Origin: Nostoc mirabile CHAB5784
Lineage (GTDB): Bacteria; Cyanobacteriota; Cyanobacteriia; Cyanobacteriales; Nostocaceae
Reading direction: 5' to 3'
NCBI RefSeq assembly: GCF_020829645.1
Contig: NZ_JAIVFS010000085.1
Span: 1 to 36,707 of the forward strand
DNA: 36,707 nt
Positions within the stretch are counted from its first letter, which is position 1. The number at the start of each line of letters is the position of its first letter. Of this stretch, positions 8,044-15,674 are shown piece by piece. A model generated the notes under the pieces. It worked only from the letters and a program-made list of their open reading frames with translations. It did not search any database and was not told where the DNA came from. The position numbers and the translations under genes were made by a program.

Positions 8044-10352
8044 ATCAGGCGCAAAACAGCAATAACAACATTATTGGTAAACCCATTGATCGCGTTGATG
8101 GGTATCTCAAGGTCACAGGCGGCGCGCGCTACTCAGCGGAAATACCAACCGAGAACGTCGTACACGCCGTGTTATGCCAAAGCACGATCGCCCGTGGTCG
8201 GATCAGAAGCATTGATACCCAGGCGGCTGAACGTGCTCCCGGTGTGCTGGCTGTGATTACGCATTTAAATGCACCGCGTCTAGCGCAACTCACCTGGTTG
8301 CCTGCCGGTCAATCTTTACCCATCCTCCAAAAACCTGAAATACACTACTACGGTCAGAACATCGGGGTCGTAGTGGCGACCACACTGGAGCAAGCAGAGT
8401 ACGCGGCTTCATTGGTGCGTGCGACCTACGACGAGCAAAAGCCTGCGGGCAGGATGGCACAAAGGCTGAATGAAGGGTTTTTGCCGCCGATGGGAGTAAC
8501 CGGGGGGGGTGGCGGCCCGGTTGACTCGCGGCGCGGCGACGTAGCGCGTGGACTTGATGGTGCTGTGAGCATCGAGCAAACTTACACAACCCCGATCGAA
8601 CACCACAATGCAATGGAGCCACACGCCACCATCGCACTCTGGAACGGTGACAACCTGACGGTCTACGATACAACGCAAAATGTTTCCGGTGTGCGGCAGG
8701 TTCTCGCTTCAGCGTTCGGAATGCGGCAGGAAAATGTGCGTGTGGTATCGCACTTTCTCGGTGGGGGCTTCGGCAGTAAGGGACTGAACTGGCCGCATAC
8801 GACGATCGCAGCGATCGCGGCTCAACGAGTCAAGCGCCCGGTAAAACTGGTGCTACAACGTCCGCAGATGTTTACCTCGGCGGGACACCGCGCCCCAACG
8901 CTGCAACGGATTACTCTTGGCGCGACGCAAGCCGGGAAACTGACTGCGATCCGTCATGCAACGACATCACACACTTCAATGTTTGATGATTTTGTCGAAT
9001 CGTCCGGCTTGATGACTCGAATAATGTATTCGTGCCCAAATGTTGAAGTTTCGCACCGCCTGGTACGTGCAAATGTTGGAACACCCACATTCATGCGGGC
9101 ACCCGGTGAATCTTCAGGGTCGTTCGCACTTGAATCCGCGATTGATGAACTCGCCTACGAACTGAAGCTAGACCCGATCGAGTTCCGCAACCGCAACTAC
9201 GCCGAGCGTGACGAACATGAAAACCATCCGTGGTCAAGCAAGTCTCTGCGCGAAGCATATCGGCTTGGGGCTGAACGCTTTGGGTGGGCGCGTCGTAATC
9301 CGGTTCCAAGATCGATGCGCGATGGACGTTACCTGATTGGTTACGGCGTGGCATCGGCAACCTATCCAGCAAACTACCGTCCAGCCTCGGCACGGGCAAT
9401 CTTTTTCGCGGATGGACGCGCTCTCGTGCAGACTGCCACACACGACCTCGGCACGGGCACATACACCATCATGACGCAGATCGCCGCCGAAACCCTTGGT
9501 TTGCCCGTTGATCGGGTGCGGTTTGAACTGGGCGATACTCGTCTTCCCTTCTCACCCGGCGCAGGAGGTTCTACTTCGGCAACCAGTGCTGGATCGGCGG
9601 TACAGGCAGCAGCCCGAACCCTCAGAACCCGTCTAATTGAAATGGCGTTGAGAGATGAAAACTCTCCACTCAATGGGCTTAACCCTAGCGCAGTCACCGT
9701 CGAGTCCGGACGCATCTTCGCCCGTGAAAACCCGTCGCGGGGCGAAACCTATGTGCAGGTTCTCGCACGTCTGGGCGAGAAGGTTGTTGAGGTTGTGGCT
9801 AGCGTGCAACCGGGAAGTGAGCGTGCAACACCGGGCGCTCCAGCTAGGGCTAATCAACGACCTGGTACTGAGCAAGATCGGGGCGCTCAAGCCGAAGAAA
9901 GTCAGAGCGGGGTCTACTCTTTCCATTCGTTCGGCGCGCACTTCTGTGAAGTGCGTGTTGACCCCGATTTAGGAATGGTGCGAGTGGCGCGTGTCCTCGG
10001 TTGTTATGGTGTCGGTCGCGTCCTCAATTTGAAGACGGCTACGAGCCAAATGCACGGCGGGATCACCTGGGGCATTAGTATGGCACTCCAGGAGGAGACG
10101 CATCTGGATGCTCGCTCCGGGGGCTACATCAACGCCAACCTCGGCGAGTATCATGTACCCGTCAACGCTGATGTTCCGGTGATCGAGACGTACTTTGTTG
10201 AGGAAGATGACCCCTACGTCAGTCCCATTGGCGCGAAAGGCATCGGTGAAATTGGGATTGTCGGGGTTGCAGCTGCGATCGCGAATGCCGTCTTTCACGC
10301 GACTGGAAAGCGGGTTCGCGATCTGCCAATCACACTGGATAAATTAATTTAA
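8040..10352 (+). CDS. paoC: Aldehyde oxidoreductase, molybdenum subunit (PaoC-like)
   Basis: The 770-residue catalytic subunit binds the molybdenum cofactor, probably the cytosine dinucleotide form, and oxidises aldehydes to acids. Features include the N-terminal hammerhead domain (GKPIDRVDGYLKVTGGARYS), the glycine-rich cofactor loop HFLGGGFGSKG (about 238-248) and FMRAPGESSGSFALE. The C-terminal GAKGIGEIGIVG contains the presumed catalytic base E737. An Ala/Gly/Pro- and charge-rich insertion at about 595-625 looks unstructured. Nothing essential appears missing. Export would be piggy-back on the Tat signal of the small subunit. A broad aromatic/aliphatic aldehyde substrate range is known for the E. 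coli enzyme; here it is inference. Confidence 0.92.
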   Translation: MNQAQNSNNNIIGKPIDRVDGYLKVTGGARYSAEIPTENVVHAVLCQSTIARGRIRSIDTQAAERAPGVLAVITHLNAPRLAQLTWLPAGQSLPILQKPEIHYYGQNIGVVVATTLEQAEYAASLVRATYDEQKPAGRMAQRLNEGFLPPMGVTGGGGGPVDSRRGDVARGLDGAVSIEQTYTTPIEHHNAMEPHATIALWNGDNLTVYDTTQNVSGVRQVLASAFGMRQENVRVVSHFLGGGFGSKGLNWPHTTIAAIAAQRVKRPVKLVLQRPQMFTSAGHRAPTLQRITLGATQAGKLTAIRHATTSHTSMFDDFVESSGLMTRIMYSCPNVEVSHRLVRANVGTPTFMRAPGESSGSFALESAIDELAYELKLDPIEFRNRNYAERDEHENHPWSSKSLREAYRLGAERFGWARRNPVPRSMRDGRYLIGYGVASATYPANYRPASARAIFFADGRALVQTATHDLGTGTYTIMTQIAAETLGLPVDRVRFELGDTRLPFSPGAGGSTSATSAGSAVQAAARTLRTRLIEMALRDENSPLNGLNPSAVTVESGRIFARENPSRGETYVQVLARLGEKVVEVVASVQPGSERATPGAPARANQRPGTEQDRGAQAEESQSGVYSFHSFGAHFCEVRVDPDLGMVRVARVLGCYGVGRVLNLKTATSQMHGGITWGISMALQEETHLDARSGGYINANLGEYHVPVNADVPVIETYFVEEDDPYVSPIGAKGIGEIGIVGVAAAIANAVFHATGKRVRDLPITLDKLI

Positions 10353-10353
10353 A

Positions 10354-11550
10354 ATGAATAGCGAAATTCAATCGATTCTCAATGCCTTTGAGCAAAGCCA
10401 GCATCAGGGCAAATTCACTTTTCTCGCAACCGTGGTTGGCACTCAAGGCTCAACCTATCGTCGTCCCGGTGCGCGACTCTTGATCACTGAAGATGGAGAA
10501 ACCATTGGCTTGGTGAGTGGTGGCTGTCTCGAACGCGATTTATTTGAACACACTCAACAACGAATGCCAGATAATCAAGCCAAGATCGTGACTTATGACC
10601 ACACGGCGACTGAAGATATTTTGTGGGGCTTTGGACTCGGCTGCACCGGCACGGTGCAAGTCTTGGTTGAGCGGTTGAATCCACCGAACGATCCGCTTAC
10701 GTTTATCGCTCAGTGTTGGTGCGATCGCAGTCCTGGTGTTCTAGTCAGCATCATTCAAGCTGAAGACACTGCTACTCAGTTAGGAGCTTATCTCACGCTA
10801 ACTTCGCATTCAATTCGTATGCTGGGCGAAACGGAGCCAGCGTTAATCAAGGCAATGATTCCTGATGCTCAAGCCGTTTTACAGGATCAGCAATCTGTCG
10901 TGAAGCAATACGAGCTTGCAACTCAACCCGTTAAAGTCTTGCTCGAATACATTCAGCCGCCGATTCCCTTGATAATTTTTGGAGCGGGTCAAGATGCCGT
11001 TCCGATCGCTGAGTTTGCCAAAGCTTTAGATTGGCATGTATCGGTTGTAGACTGTCGCGCCAATCCACTCAGTCACGAGCGATTTGCGACTAGCGATCAA
11101 GTAATTCTCACTCGACGAGAAAGGCTCGATTGTCTCGCTATCCAGCCTGGAACAGTCGCCGTGATTGTGACTCATAATTACTACGACGATCTAGAAGCTC
11201 TTAGAGTATTACTTCCTGCTTCTATTCGCTACATTGGCTTACTCGGCTCAAAACAGCGCACAAAACGATTGCTCCAGGAATTGCAGCAAGATGCATCTTA
11301 CACTGATGTCCAACTCGCAAAACTCTATGCACCAGTTGGACTAGATATTGGTGCTGAAACACCAGCCGCGATCGCGCTTTCGATCATGGCAGAAATTCAA
11401 GCCGTCTTGAGCGATCGCTCAGGCACTTCTCTAAAATATCGTAACGCATCGATTCATGGAACCTACCCAGATCGGCTTACTTCTCCTCGCGGCTGGAGCT
11501 TCGAGGAGAATGGGAACGCCCAAGCAGCTACTGCCCATTCAAGGACGTAG
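10354..11550 (+). CDS. XdhC/CoxI-family molybdoenzyme maturation factor
   Basis: This 398-residue protein of the XdhC/PaoD family binds the molybdenum cofactor, supports its sulfuration and inserts it into the apo large subunit. The N-terminal XdhC domain shows GTQGSTYRRPGARLLITEDG and GLVSGGCLERDL. The C-terminal Rossmann domain has LIIFGAGQDAVPIAEFAKAL and GLLGSKQRTKRLL. It starts 1 bp after the paoC stop, so it belongs to the same transcript. The usual family end is near SGTSLKYRNASIHG (about residue 370). The remaining ~30 residues run over the start of the next gene by 95 bp in another frame and are atypical, suggesting loss of the original stop codon. Confidence 0.9.
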   Translation: MNSEIQSILNAFEQSQHQGKFTFLATVVGTQGSTYRRPGARLLITEDGETIGLVSGGCLERDLFEHTQQRMPDNQAKIVTYDHTATEDILWGFGLGCTGTVQVLVERLNPPNDPLTFIAQCWCDRSPGVLVSIIQAEDTATQLGAYLTLTSHSIRMLGETEPALIKAMIPDAQAVLQDQQSVVKQYELATQPVKVLLEYIQPPIPLIIFGAGQDAVPIAEFAKALDWHVSVVDCRANPLSHERFATSDQVILTRRERLDCLAIQPGTVAVIVTHNYYDDLEALRVLLPASIRYIGLLGSKQRTKRLLQELQQDASYTDVQLAKLYAPVGLDIGAETPAAIALSIMAEIQAVLSDRSGTSLKYRNASIHGTYPDRLTSPRGWSFEENGNAQAATAHSRT

Positions 11551-12067
11551 CTTGTTGCGTCATCTCGCAGCAATTAGCATCGCGTCACTGTGCAATCCGG
11601 TGATTGTAGTATTAGGCGCATCTGTACATCAAACCCGCCCTGAAATTGAAGATTTGCCGCTGCAAGTTGTTGAGAATCAGCATTGGCAATCAGGTATGGG
11701 AACCTCGATCAGTGCAGGTCTAGCCGCGTTATTAGAACAGAAACCTGCTTTGAACGCAGTGCTAATTCTAGTGTGTGACCAACCCTTTGTTTCAACAGCC
11801 CTAATCAATCAGCTAGTAGTAGCCTACCAGTCCACAGACTATCAGATTGTAGCAACGACCTATTTAGAAACAGTTGGCGTTCCAGCGTTATTCAGCGATC
11901 GCTATTTCTCCGAACTCTTGAGCCTCAATTCAGATACCGGAGCAAGACAAATTATTCAACAACATCTGAACGAAACTTACACCCTTGCTTTTCCCAAAGG
12001 TGCGATCGATTTGGATACTCCAGACCAGTACCAAGCGTTTCTTGACAATGAAGCGGTTGGGGAATAA
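11456..12067 (+). CDS. mocA: Molybdenum cofactor cytidylyltransferase-like NTP transferase (MocA-like)
   Basis: A 203-residue nucleotidyltransferase of the MobA/MocA fold, which would convert Mo-molybdopterin to the cytosine dinucleotide form used by PaoC-type enzymes. The nucleotide-binding signature LLLAAGASRRMGTPKQLLP is at about 8-28, and LVCDQPFVS is the metal-site motif. The ATG at 11456 is the only start that preserves the N-terminal strand, and it makes the gene overlap xdhC by 95 bp. MocA rather than guanylyl-type MobA is preferred because of the operon; CTP specificity cannot be read directly. Confidence 0.87.
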   Translation: MEPTQIGLLLLAAGASRRMGTPKQLLPIQGRSLLRHLAAISIASLCNPVIVVLGASVHQTRPEIEDLPLQVVENQHWQSGMGTSISAGLAALLEQKPALNAVLILVCDQPFVSTALINQLVVAYQSTDYQIVATTYLETVGVPALFSDRYFSELLSLNSDTGARQIIQQHLNETYTLAFPKGAIDLDTPDQYQAFLDNEAVGE

Positions 12068-12217
12068 CTTGAGGTTGAAAGCGAATTGGGCAAAGGTAGC
12101 ACTTTTACAGTTCAATTACCTTTGGATGTTGCTTCACTAAAGAGCGTAGGCGTAGCCCGCCGTAGGCATCGCTCTTTAGTGAAATTGATGTATCGCAATT
12201 TACGTAGTTCTAAATAA
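12068..12217 (+). pseudogene. Histidine-kinase C-terminal scrap
   Basis: Directly after the mocA stop, in the same frame, the sequence reads LEVESELGKGSTFTVQLPL. This is the conserved end of HATPase_c domains of sensor histidine kinases (G2 box GKGSTF). It then runs into the palindromic repeat and ends at TAA 12215. No kinase gene precedes it, so it is a leftover from a rearrangement and marks the boundary between GC-richer operon DNA and the AT-rich element. Confidence 0.7.
12135..12181. repeat. Palindromic dispersed repeat
   Basis: CACTAAAGAGCG (12135-12146) is a perfect inverted copy of CGCTCTTTAGTG (12170-12181), with the GC-rich core GTAGGCGTAGCCCGCCGTAG between them. This is a common cyanobacterial interspersed repeat. 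It may act as a terminator for the oxidase operon. Confidence 0.65.
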
Positions 12218-12257
12218 AATTTTTTACCTACTACCATACTCTAAATAATTAAAAAGG

Positions 12258-12533
12258 TTATCCGATTAACTTACCAATTTCATTTAATTTCTGTGACAAT
12301 ATTTCTTGTAAAGATTGAAGTTGTTCACGACTAGCATTAGCTAAAGTCATCTCAGATAATCCACTACTGATTTTTTGAATAATTACTTTTATTTCTTTTG
12401 ATTCCGATTGTTCTGATTTTAAATACTTAGCTTTAATACTCTTAATTAAATCGTCTGTCTCAGGTACAGCTAAACTTTCTTTTGATAAGAAGATAAACCA
12501 AATTTTAAGAATAGTATAAATTAGCTTTTGCAA
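12258..12533 (-). CDS. Small hypothetical protein
   Basis: An unrecognised 91-residue protein. Residues 1-18 are hydrophobic with a basic start (MQKLIYTILKIWFIFLS), consistent with a signal anchor or signal peptide. The remainder is a charged, Lys/Glu/Gln-rich helical segment with heptad-like Leu/Ile spacing (ASREQLQSLQEILSQKLNEI), possibly a short coiled coil. It opens the AT-rich region, faces away from the ATPase cluster and has no partner nearby. It could be a genuine small membrane protein or a chance frame; composition favours genuine but only weakly. Confidence 0.45.
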   Translation of the reverse strand: MQKLIYTILKIWFIFLSKESLAVPETDDLIKSIKAKYLKSEQSESKEIKVIIQKISSGLSEMTLANASREQLQSLQEILSQKLNEIGKLIG

Positions 12534-12814
12534 GGTTAATAATATATTAATTAAATGTACTAAAATATTATTAACACTAGTTTAAGCAAGCTACATGAAA
12601 TTTATTACTAATTTATAAATCAACAAATGTTGGTTAAATATTGAAATTTTGTTGATTGGCTTTTTAAGTTAGAGATTACATAATATAAGCAACCTATGTA
12701 AAAAAAAGTAGTCAGGGATCATTGAATAGTGAGTATTTATTGGCTTCCTCATATAGCTAATTTTCAGGGCAAGTATATGAGCATTTTAGAATTGATATAG
12801 GCATAAGGTTTTTG

Positions 12815-12830
12815 CATAAGTATACTTATG
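12815..12830. promoter_or_regulatory. 16-bp perfect palindrome
   Basis: CATAAGTATACTTATG is its own reverse complement. It lies about 400 bp upstream of the first ATPase gene, with a further GCATAAG at 12801. Size and symmetry suit a dimeric repressor operator; the protein is unknown. Confidence 0.4.
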
Positions 12831-13022
12831 ATTATGGCTCTCCTAGACTAGTTATAGAAAATTAATACTTGATATTAAGTTAAGTCCTTACATAGTAGGG
12901 GATTCAAGAATCAGAAAGCATATTTTTATTAAATCTTTGATTCTATTTTAGCGAAACCTAGTTATATCAGATGTTTTAGGTGTTTTTTAGTATTAAATTA
13001 TCAAACGAAGTCTAGGAAAGCT

Positions 13023-13154
13023 ATGATTATTTACTCTGGCAGGATTGATGGAGGGAACAGTCATTTTAAGTGGTTTGCTGGGAACCTGTATAATCAACTA
13101 TTTTTATCCGTTAAATGTTACTTTTATCGAATAGTCGCCACTTCTTATAAATGA
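13023..13154 (+). CDS. 43-codon frame, possible actin-like (ParM) N-terminal remnant
   Basis: ATG 13023 follows a good ribosome-binding site (AGGAAAG) and encodes MIIYSGRIDGGNSHFKWFAG... to TGA 13152. IDGGNSHFKW resembles the phosphate-1 loop of plasmid actin-like ATPases, but only about 20 residues support this and the frame ends at once. It may be a decayed partition gene or coincidence. Confidence 0.25.
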   Translation: MIIYSGRIDGGNSHFKWFAGNLYNQLFLSVKCYFYRIVATSYK

Positions 13155-13229
13155 ATTATTTTCTTCAATATGAGGTTTAAAAATTTCGATTTACATCAAC
13201 AAAGTGTATTTGCTTTGTAGAGGATTATT

Positions 13230-14162
13230 ATGTCTAAAAACAGAACCAGTAAGGGTGAAAAACTCATGTCTAATGATAATACAACCAATAGGAATATTTT
13301 GCTAAACACTGATAATAAACCTCAAAAGCGGTTAATAATTGTCACAGGTGATAAAGGTGGTGTGGGAAAAAGCACCTTTGCACGAGCGCTATTTCAACTG
13401 TACATTAATAAAAATTTACCCTGTGTTACTTATGAAGCTGACTTAAGAAATCCTCAGTTAGAAAGGTATTTTAAGAAAGACTATCGACCCATAATACGTT
13501 ATATTGATATTTTCCATAGAGGTGGTGCAGACGATTTATTAATTAATTTAGACGAAAGTGATTGTCCTATTACGTTATTAGACTTACCCGCACAATCTGG
13601 AGGATTCTTTGAAAGTTATGTAAAAGAACTTTCATTTTTTGAAGTGCTTAAAACCGATATTAATTGTCGAGTTACAATGATTTCGGTGATTAGTAGAGTT
13701 CTTGACTCAATAAATGTTTTAGAAAAACTGCGTGAACTTTGTAAAGATCAAGTAGATTATATTGTTGTCAAGAACTTGTTTCATGGTGAAGAAGAAAAAT
13801 TTGAGCGTTATAATGACGCTTCTCTACGTCAAAATATGGTTGCAAAAGGTCTGGTAGAACTTGTAATGCCAGATTTATTCTATAAGTCTTACGACTTTAT
13901 TGACCGCCATGCTCTTACGTTTAATGAAGGTCAGACTCATAAAGGAACAAATATTGTGATTAAGTCAAGAATTAAATCTTGGCTTGCTGAGTTTGAAACG
14001 CAAATTAAGCCAGCATTTAATTTATTGGGCTTTGATATACAACCAGATGATTGTTACTATCCAGCAGTTGTGGAAAAATCTAAAGAGCTTAGAGAAAATG
14101 AAGAGAGAGAAAAAGCTAAAAATCAAGATTCAAATTTACAATCTCAAAATATAGCTGCTTAA
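13230..14162 (+). CDS. ParA-like P-loop ATPase 1
   Basis: A 310-residue SIMIBI-class ATPase related to ParA/MinD and to conjugation-linked StbB/TraL-like proteins. A Ser/Asn/Lys-rich N-terminal tail of about 33 residues precedes the deviant Walker A KGGVGKST (42-49; signature Lys42 and P-loop Lys47). LLDLPA serves as Walker B. QVDYIVVKN is the strand before the nucleotide-base contact. The C-terminal ~30 residues are Lys/Glu/Asn-rich. AGAGGA precedes the ATG at 13230. It lies 23 bp upstream of a paralogue and is probably co-transcribed with the next two genes. No ParB-type partner is adjacent, so a role in plasmid partition or in positioning some other cargo is inference. Confidence 0.78.
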   Translation: MSKNRTSKGEKLMSNDNTTNRNILLNTDNKPQKRLIIVTGDKGGVGKSTFARALFQLYINKNLPCVTYEADLRNPQLERYFKKDYRPIIRYIDIFHRGGADDLLINLDESDCPITLLDLPAQSGGFFESYVKELSFFEVLKTDINCRVTMISVISRVLDSINVLEKLRELCKDQVDYIVVKNLFHGEEEKFERYNDASLRQNMVAKGLVELVMPDLFYKSYDFIDRHALTFNEGQTHKGTNIVIKSRIKSWLAEFETQIKPAFNLLGFDIQPDDCYYPAVVEKSKELRENEEREKAKNQDSNLQSQNIAA

Positions 14163-14185
14163 TTAAATAAGTTGCTTGGTTTATT

Positions 14186-14992
14186 ATGTTTAAAAAGCGT
14201 TTTGTTATTACATCAGGTGATGCTCGTGTGGGTAAGTCCACAACTTCTAGACTCTTGCTAGAGTTGTACTTGAAGAATAAATTCAATGTCCGTGTTTTCT
14301 ACCACGGGTATCGTAACAAGCTATCGATGTATCAAACAAAAGGCTTTGATATAAATCATTTAGGATTCTCCAGGGGTGATTCTGATAGGTTATTACTCGA
14401 CTTAGAGATGTTTCCAAAGATTGATATGGTTTTGACGGATATGCCAGGTCAAAACCTCCGAGAATTTAAGTTTTTTGATAAAGATGTTTTACTGATAGAA
14501 AATCTTAACTGTCTGGGATATCGTGTTACTTTCTTGCACCCAATATCACATCGTAAAGATTGTGTTGAAGAATATCTTCAGGATTTGTATCAGCATTTTG
14601 GTAGTCAGGTTGACTATATTATTGTCAAAAATTATTACTTTAGCAAGCAATTTCGATACTATGAAGGTAGTCAATTCCAAGCTGATATTAAAAAAATCAA
14701 CGGCTTGGAACTAGTTTTAGGTGGGTTACATAATGACTTTTACCAGTTGCTTGAAGATACTGATTTACCTTATGCTCAACTGATTGAAACTAACTCTCCT
14801 CTTAATACTATTCAACGTTCAATAGTATTCAACTGGATGGAGAATTTTCATAACTCTATTGTTTCTAATGGAATAGCTTCTAATTATCTAGGGTTGAGTA
14901 TGAACTGTGCAGAATTAGCTTCTGTAGGTGCAAATAAACAAAGTCCTTCCAATCTTGATATAACTGAAGATGTTGAATCTGAGAAATGGTAA
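14186..14992 (+). CDS. ParA-like P-loop ATPase 2 (paralogue without signature Lys)
   Basis: A 268-residue P-loop protein clearly paralogous to the preceding gene. Both have strand-Walker A at the N-terminus, LTDMPGQ/LLDLPAQ as Walker B, and a VDYIIVKNYY / VDYIVVKNLF strand followed by RYYEGSQ/RYNDAS. Its Walker A is GDARVGKST (11-19). It keeps the GxxxxGKS phosphate loop but is one residue shorter than KGGVGKST and lacks the signature lysine that ParA/MinD proteins use for dimer-dependent hydrolysis. It may bind nucleotide but hydrolyse differently, or form a heterodimer with ATPase 1. The C-terminal ~35 residues look unstructured. Confidence 0.72.
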   Translation: MFKKRFVITSGDARVGKSTTSRLLLELYLKNKFNVRVFYHGYRNKLSMYQTKGFDINHLGFSRGDSDRLLLDLEMFPKIDMVLTDMPGQNLREFKFFDKDVLLIENLNCLGYRVTFLHPISHRKDCVEEYLQDLYQHFGSQVDYIIVKNYYFSKQFRYYEGSQFQADIKKINGLELVLGGLHNDFYQLLEDTDLPYAQLIETNSPLNTIQRSIVFNWMENFHNSIVSNGIASNYLGLSMNCAELASVGANKQSPSNLDITEDVESEKW

Positions 14993-15049
14993 TTATTTGC
15001 TTTACCAAATTGAAAGTGAGACTTTAAAATGACTGTTTAAAAACAACCT

Positions 15050-15670
15050 ATGACTAATATTGCAAAAGTTGTTGAAAAAGTTGTTGCAGAATATTCTGAA
15101 GAAAAAAAAGCAGAGGTTACTGATTGGATACTTAAATTGGGTATTCGGCCTGACGACCCCTTGTTTAACTTATACGCGGAACTGGGAACAACTCAGTTTG
15201 CGTTGCAGCAGCTACCAGGTAGGCTTGACTCGCTTGTGGTGGGTTGGACTGATATGGTAGACGATAAGCTTAATAGTGCTTCTAAGGTGGCAATACAACA
15301 ACAAAAGAGTGCGATCGCAGAAGCAGCAAAGGAGCTGGTTAAAATGACTAAACAAGCTGGTGGAGCCTTACCTCACTTGAGCATAAGTAATTGGCGATTG
15401 GCACAAGTGGCGGGGGTATTGGGTTTTGTACTGGCTTTAGGGACTGCAATTGGTGTTTTTACATACAAGACCATCGTTGGAAGTGTAACTTTTCAGCCGG
15501 CGGCTTCTGGATCTGCCATCTTACAATCTGAAGATAAAAAGCTTCTAGATTGGGCTAAATCCAATGAAGGTAAAATAGCGCGTAGTATTTATATGAAAAA
15601 CGCCGCCATCATTAAAACTTGCCGCCAGCAGAAGAAGTATTCAGGTGGCTGCATAATTGCAGTTGATTAA
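15050..15670 (+). CDS. Membrane-anchored hypothetical protein of the ATPase cluster
   Basis: This 206-residue protein resembles uncharacterised proteins of cyanobacterial plasmids (possibly the DUF6753 group, recalled and not verified). Residues 1-110 are helical and charged. One hydrophobic segment (about 123-146, LAQVAGVLGFVLALGTAIGV) is a membrane anchor. The C-terminal ~60 residues end in Cys-containing CRQQKKYSGGCIIAVD. It follows ATPase 2 by 57 bp in the same direction, so it may be the membrane partner that localises the ATPase pair. It ends 4 bp from the convergent response-regulator gene, with no obvious terminator between them. Confidence 0.65.
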   Translation: MTNIAKVVEKVVAEYSEEKKAEVTDWILKLGIRPDDPLFNLYAELGTTQFALQQLPGRLDSLVVGWTDMVDDKLNSASKVAIQQQKSAIAEAAKELVKMTKQAGGALPHLSISNWRLAQVAGVLGFVLALGTAIGVFTYKTIVGSVTFQPAASGSAILQSEDKKLLDWAKSNEGKIARSIYMKNAAIIKTCRQQKKYSGGCIIAVD

Positions 15671-15674
15671 TTTT

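Larger units (their letters stand above)
12534..13229. other. AT-rich intergenic region upstream of the ATPase cluster
   Basis: Nearly 700 bp of AT-rich DNA hold no gene I can support beyond a 43-codon frame at 13023. It contains a perfect 16-bp palindrome at 12815-12830. Such a leader before a ParA-like gene could carry promoter, operator or centromere-like sites, but no iteron array was found. Confidence 0.5.

Noticed and set aside
9091..9941. Several minus-strand frames of 100-123 codons opposite paoC
   Set aside because: They mirror the strong codon bias of paoC on the other strand and show no domain; shadow frames.
12534..13229. Replication origin with iterons or CRISPR-like array
   Set aside because: No tandem iterons or regularly spaced direct repeats were found, only one 16-bp palindrome.
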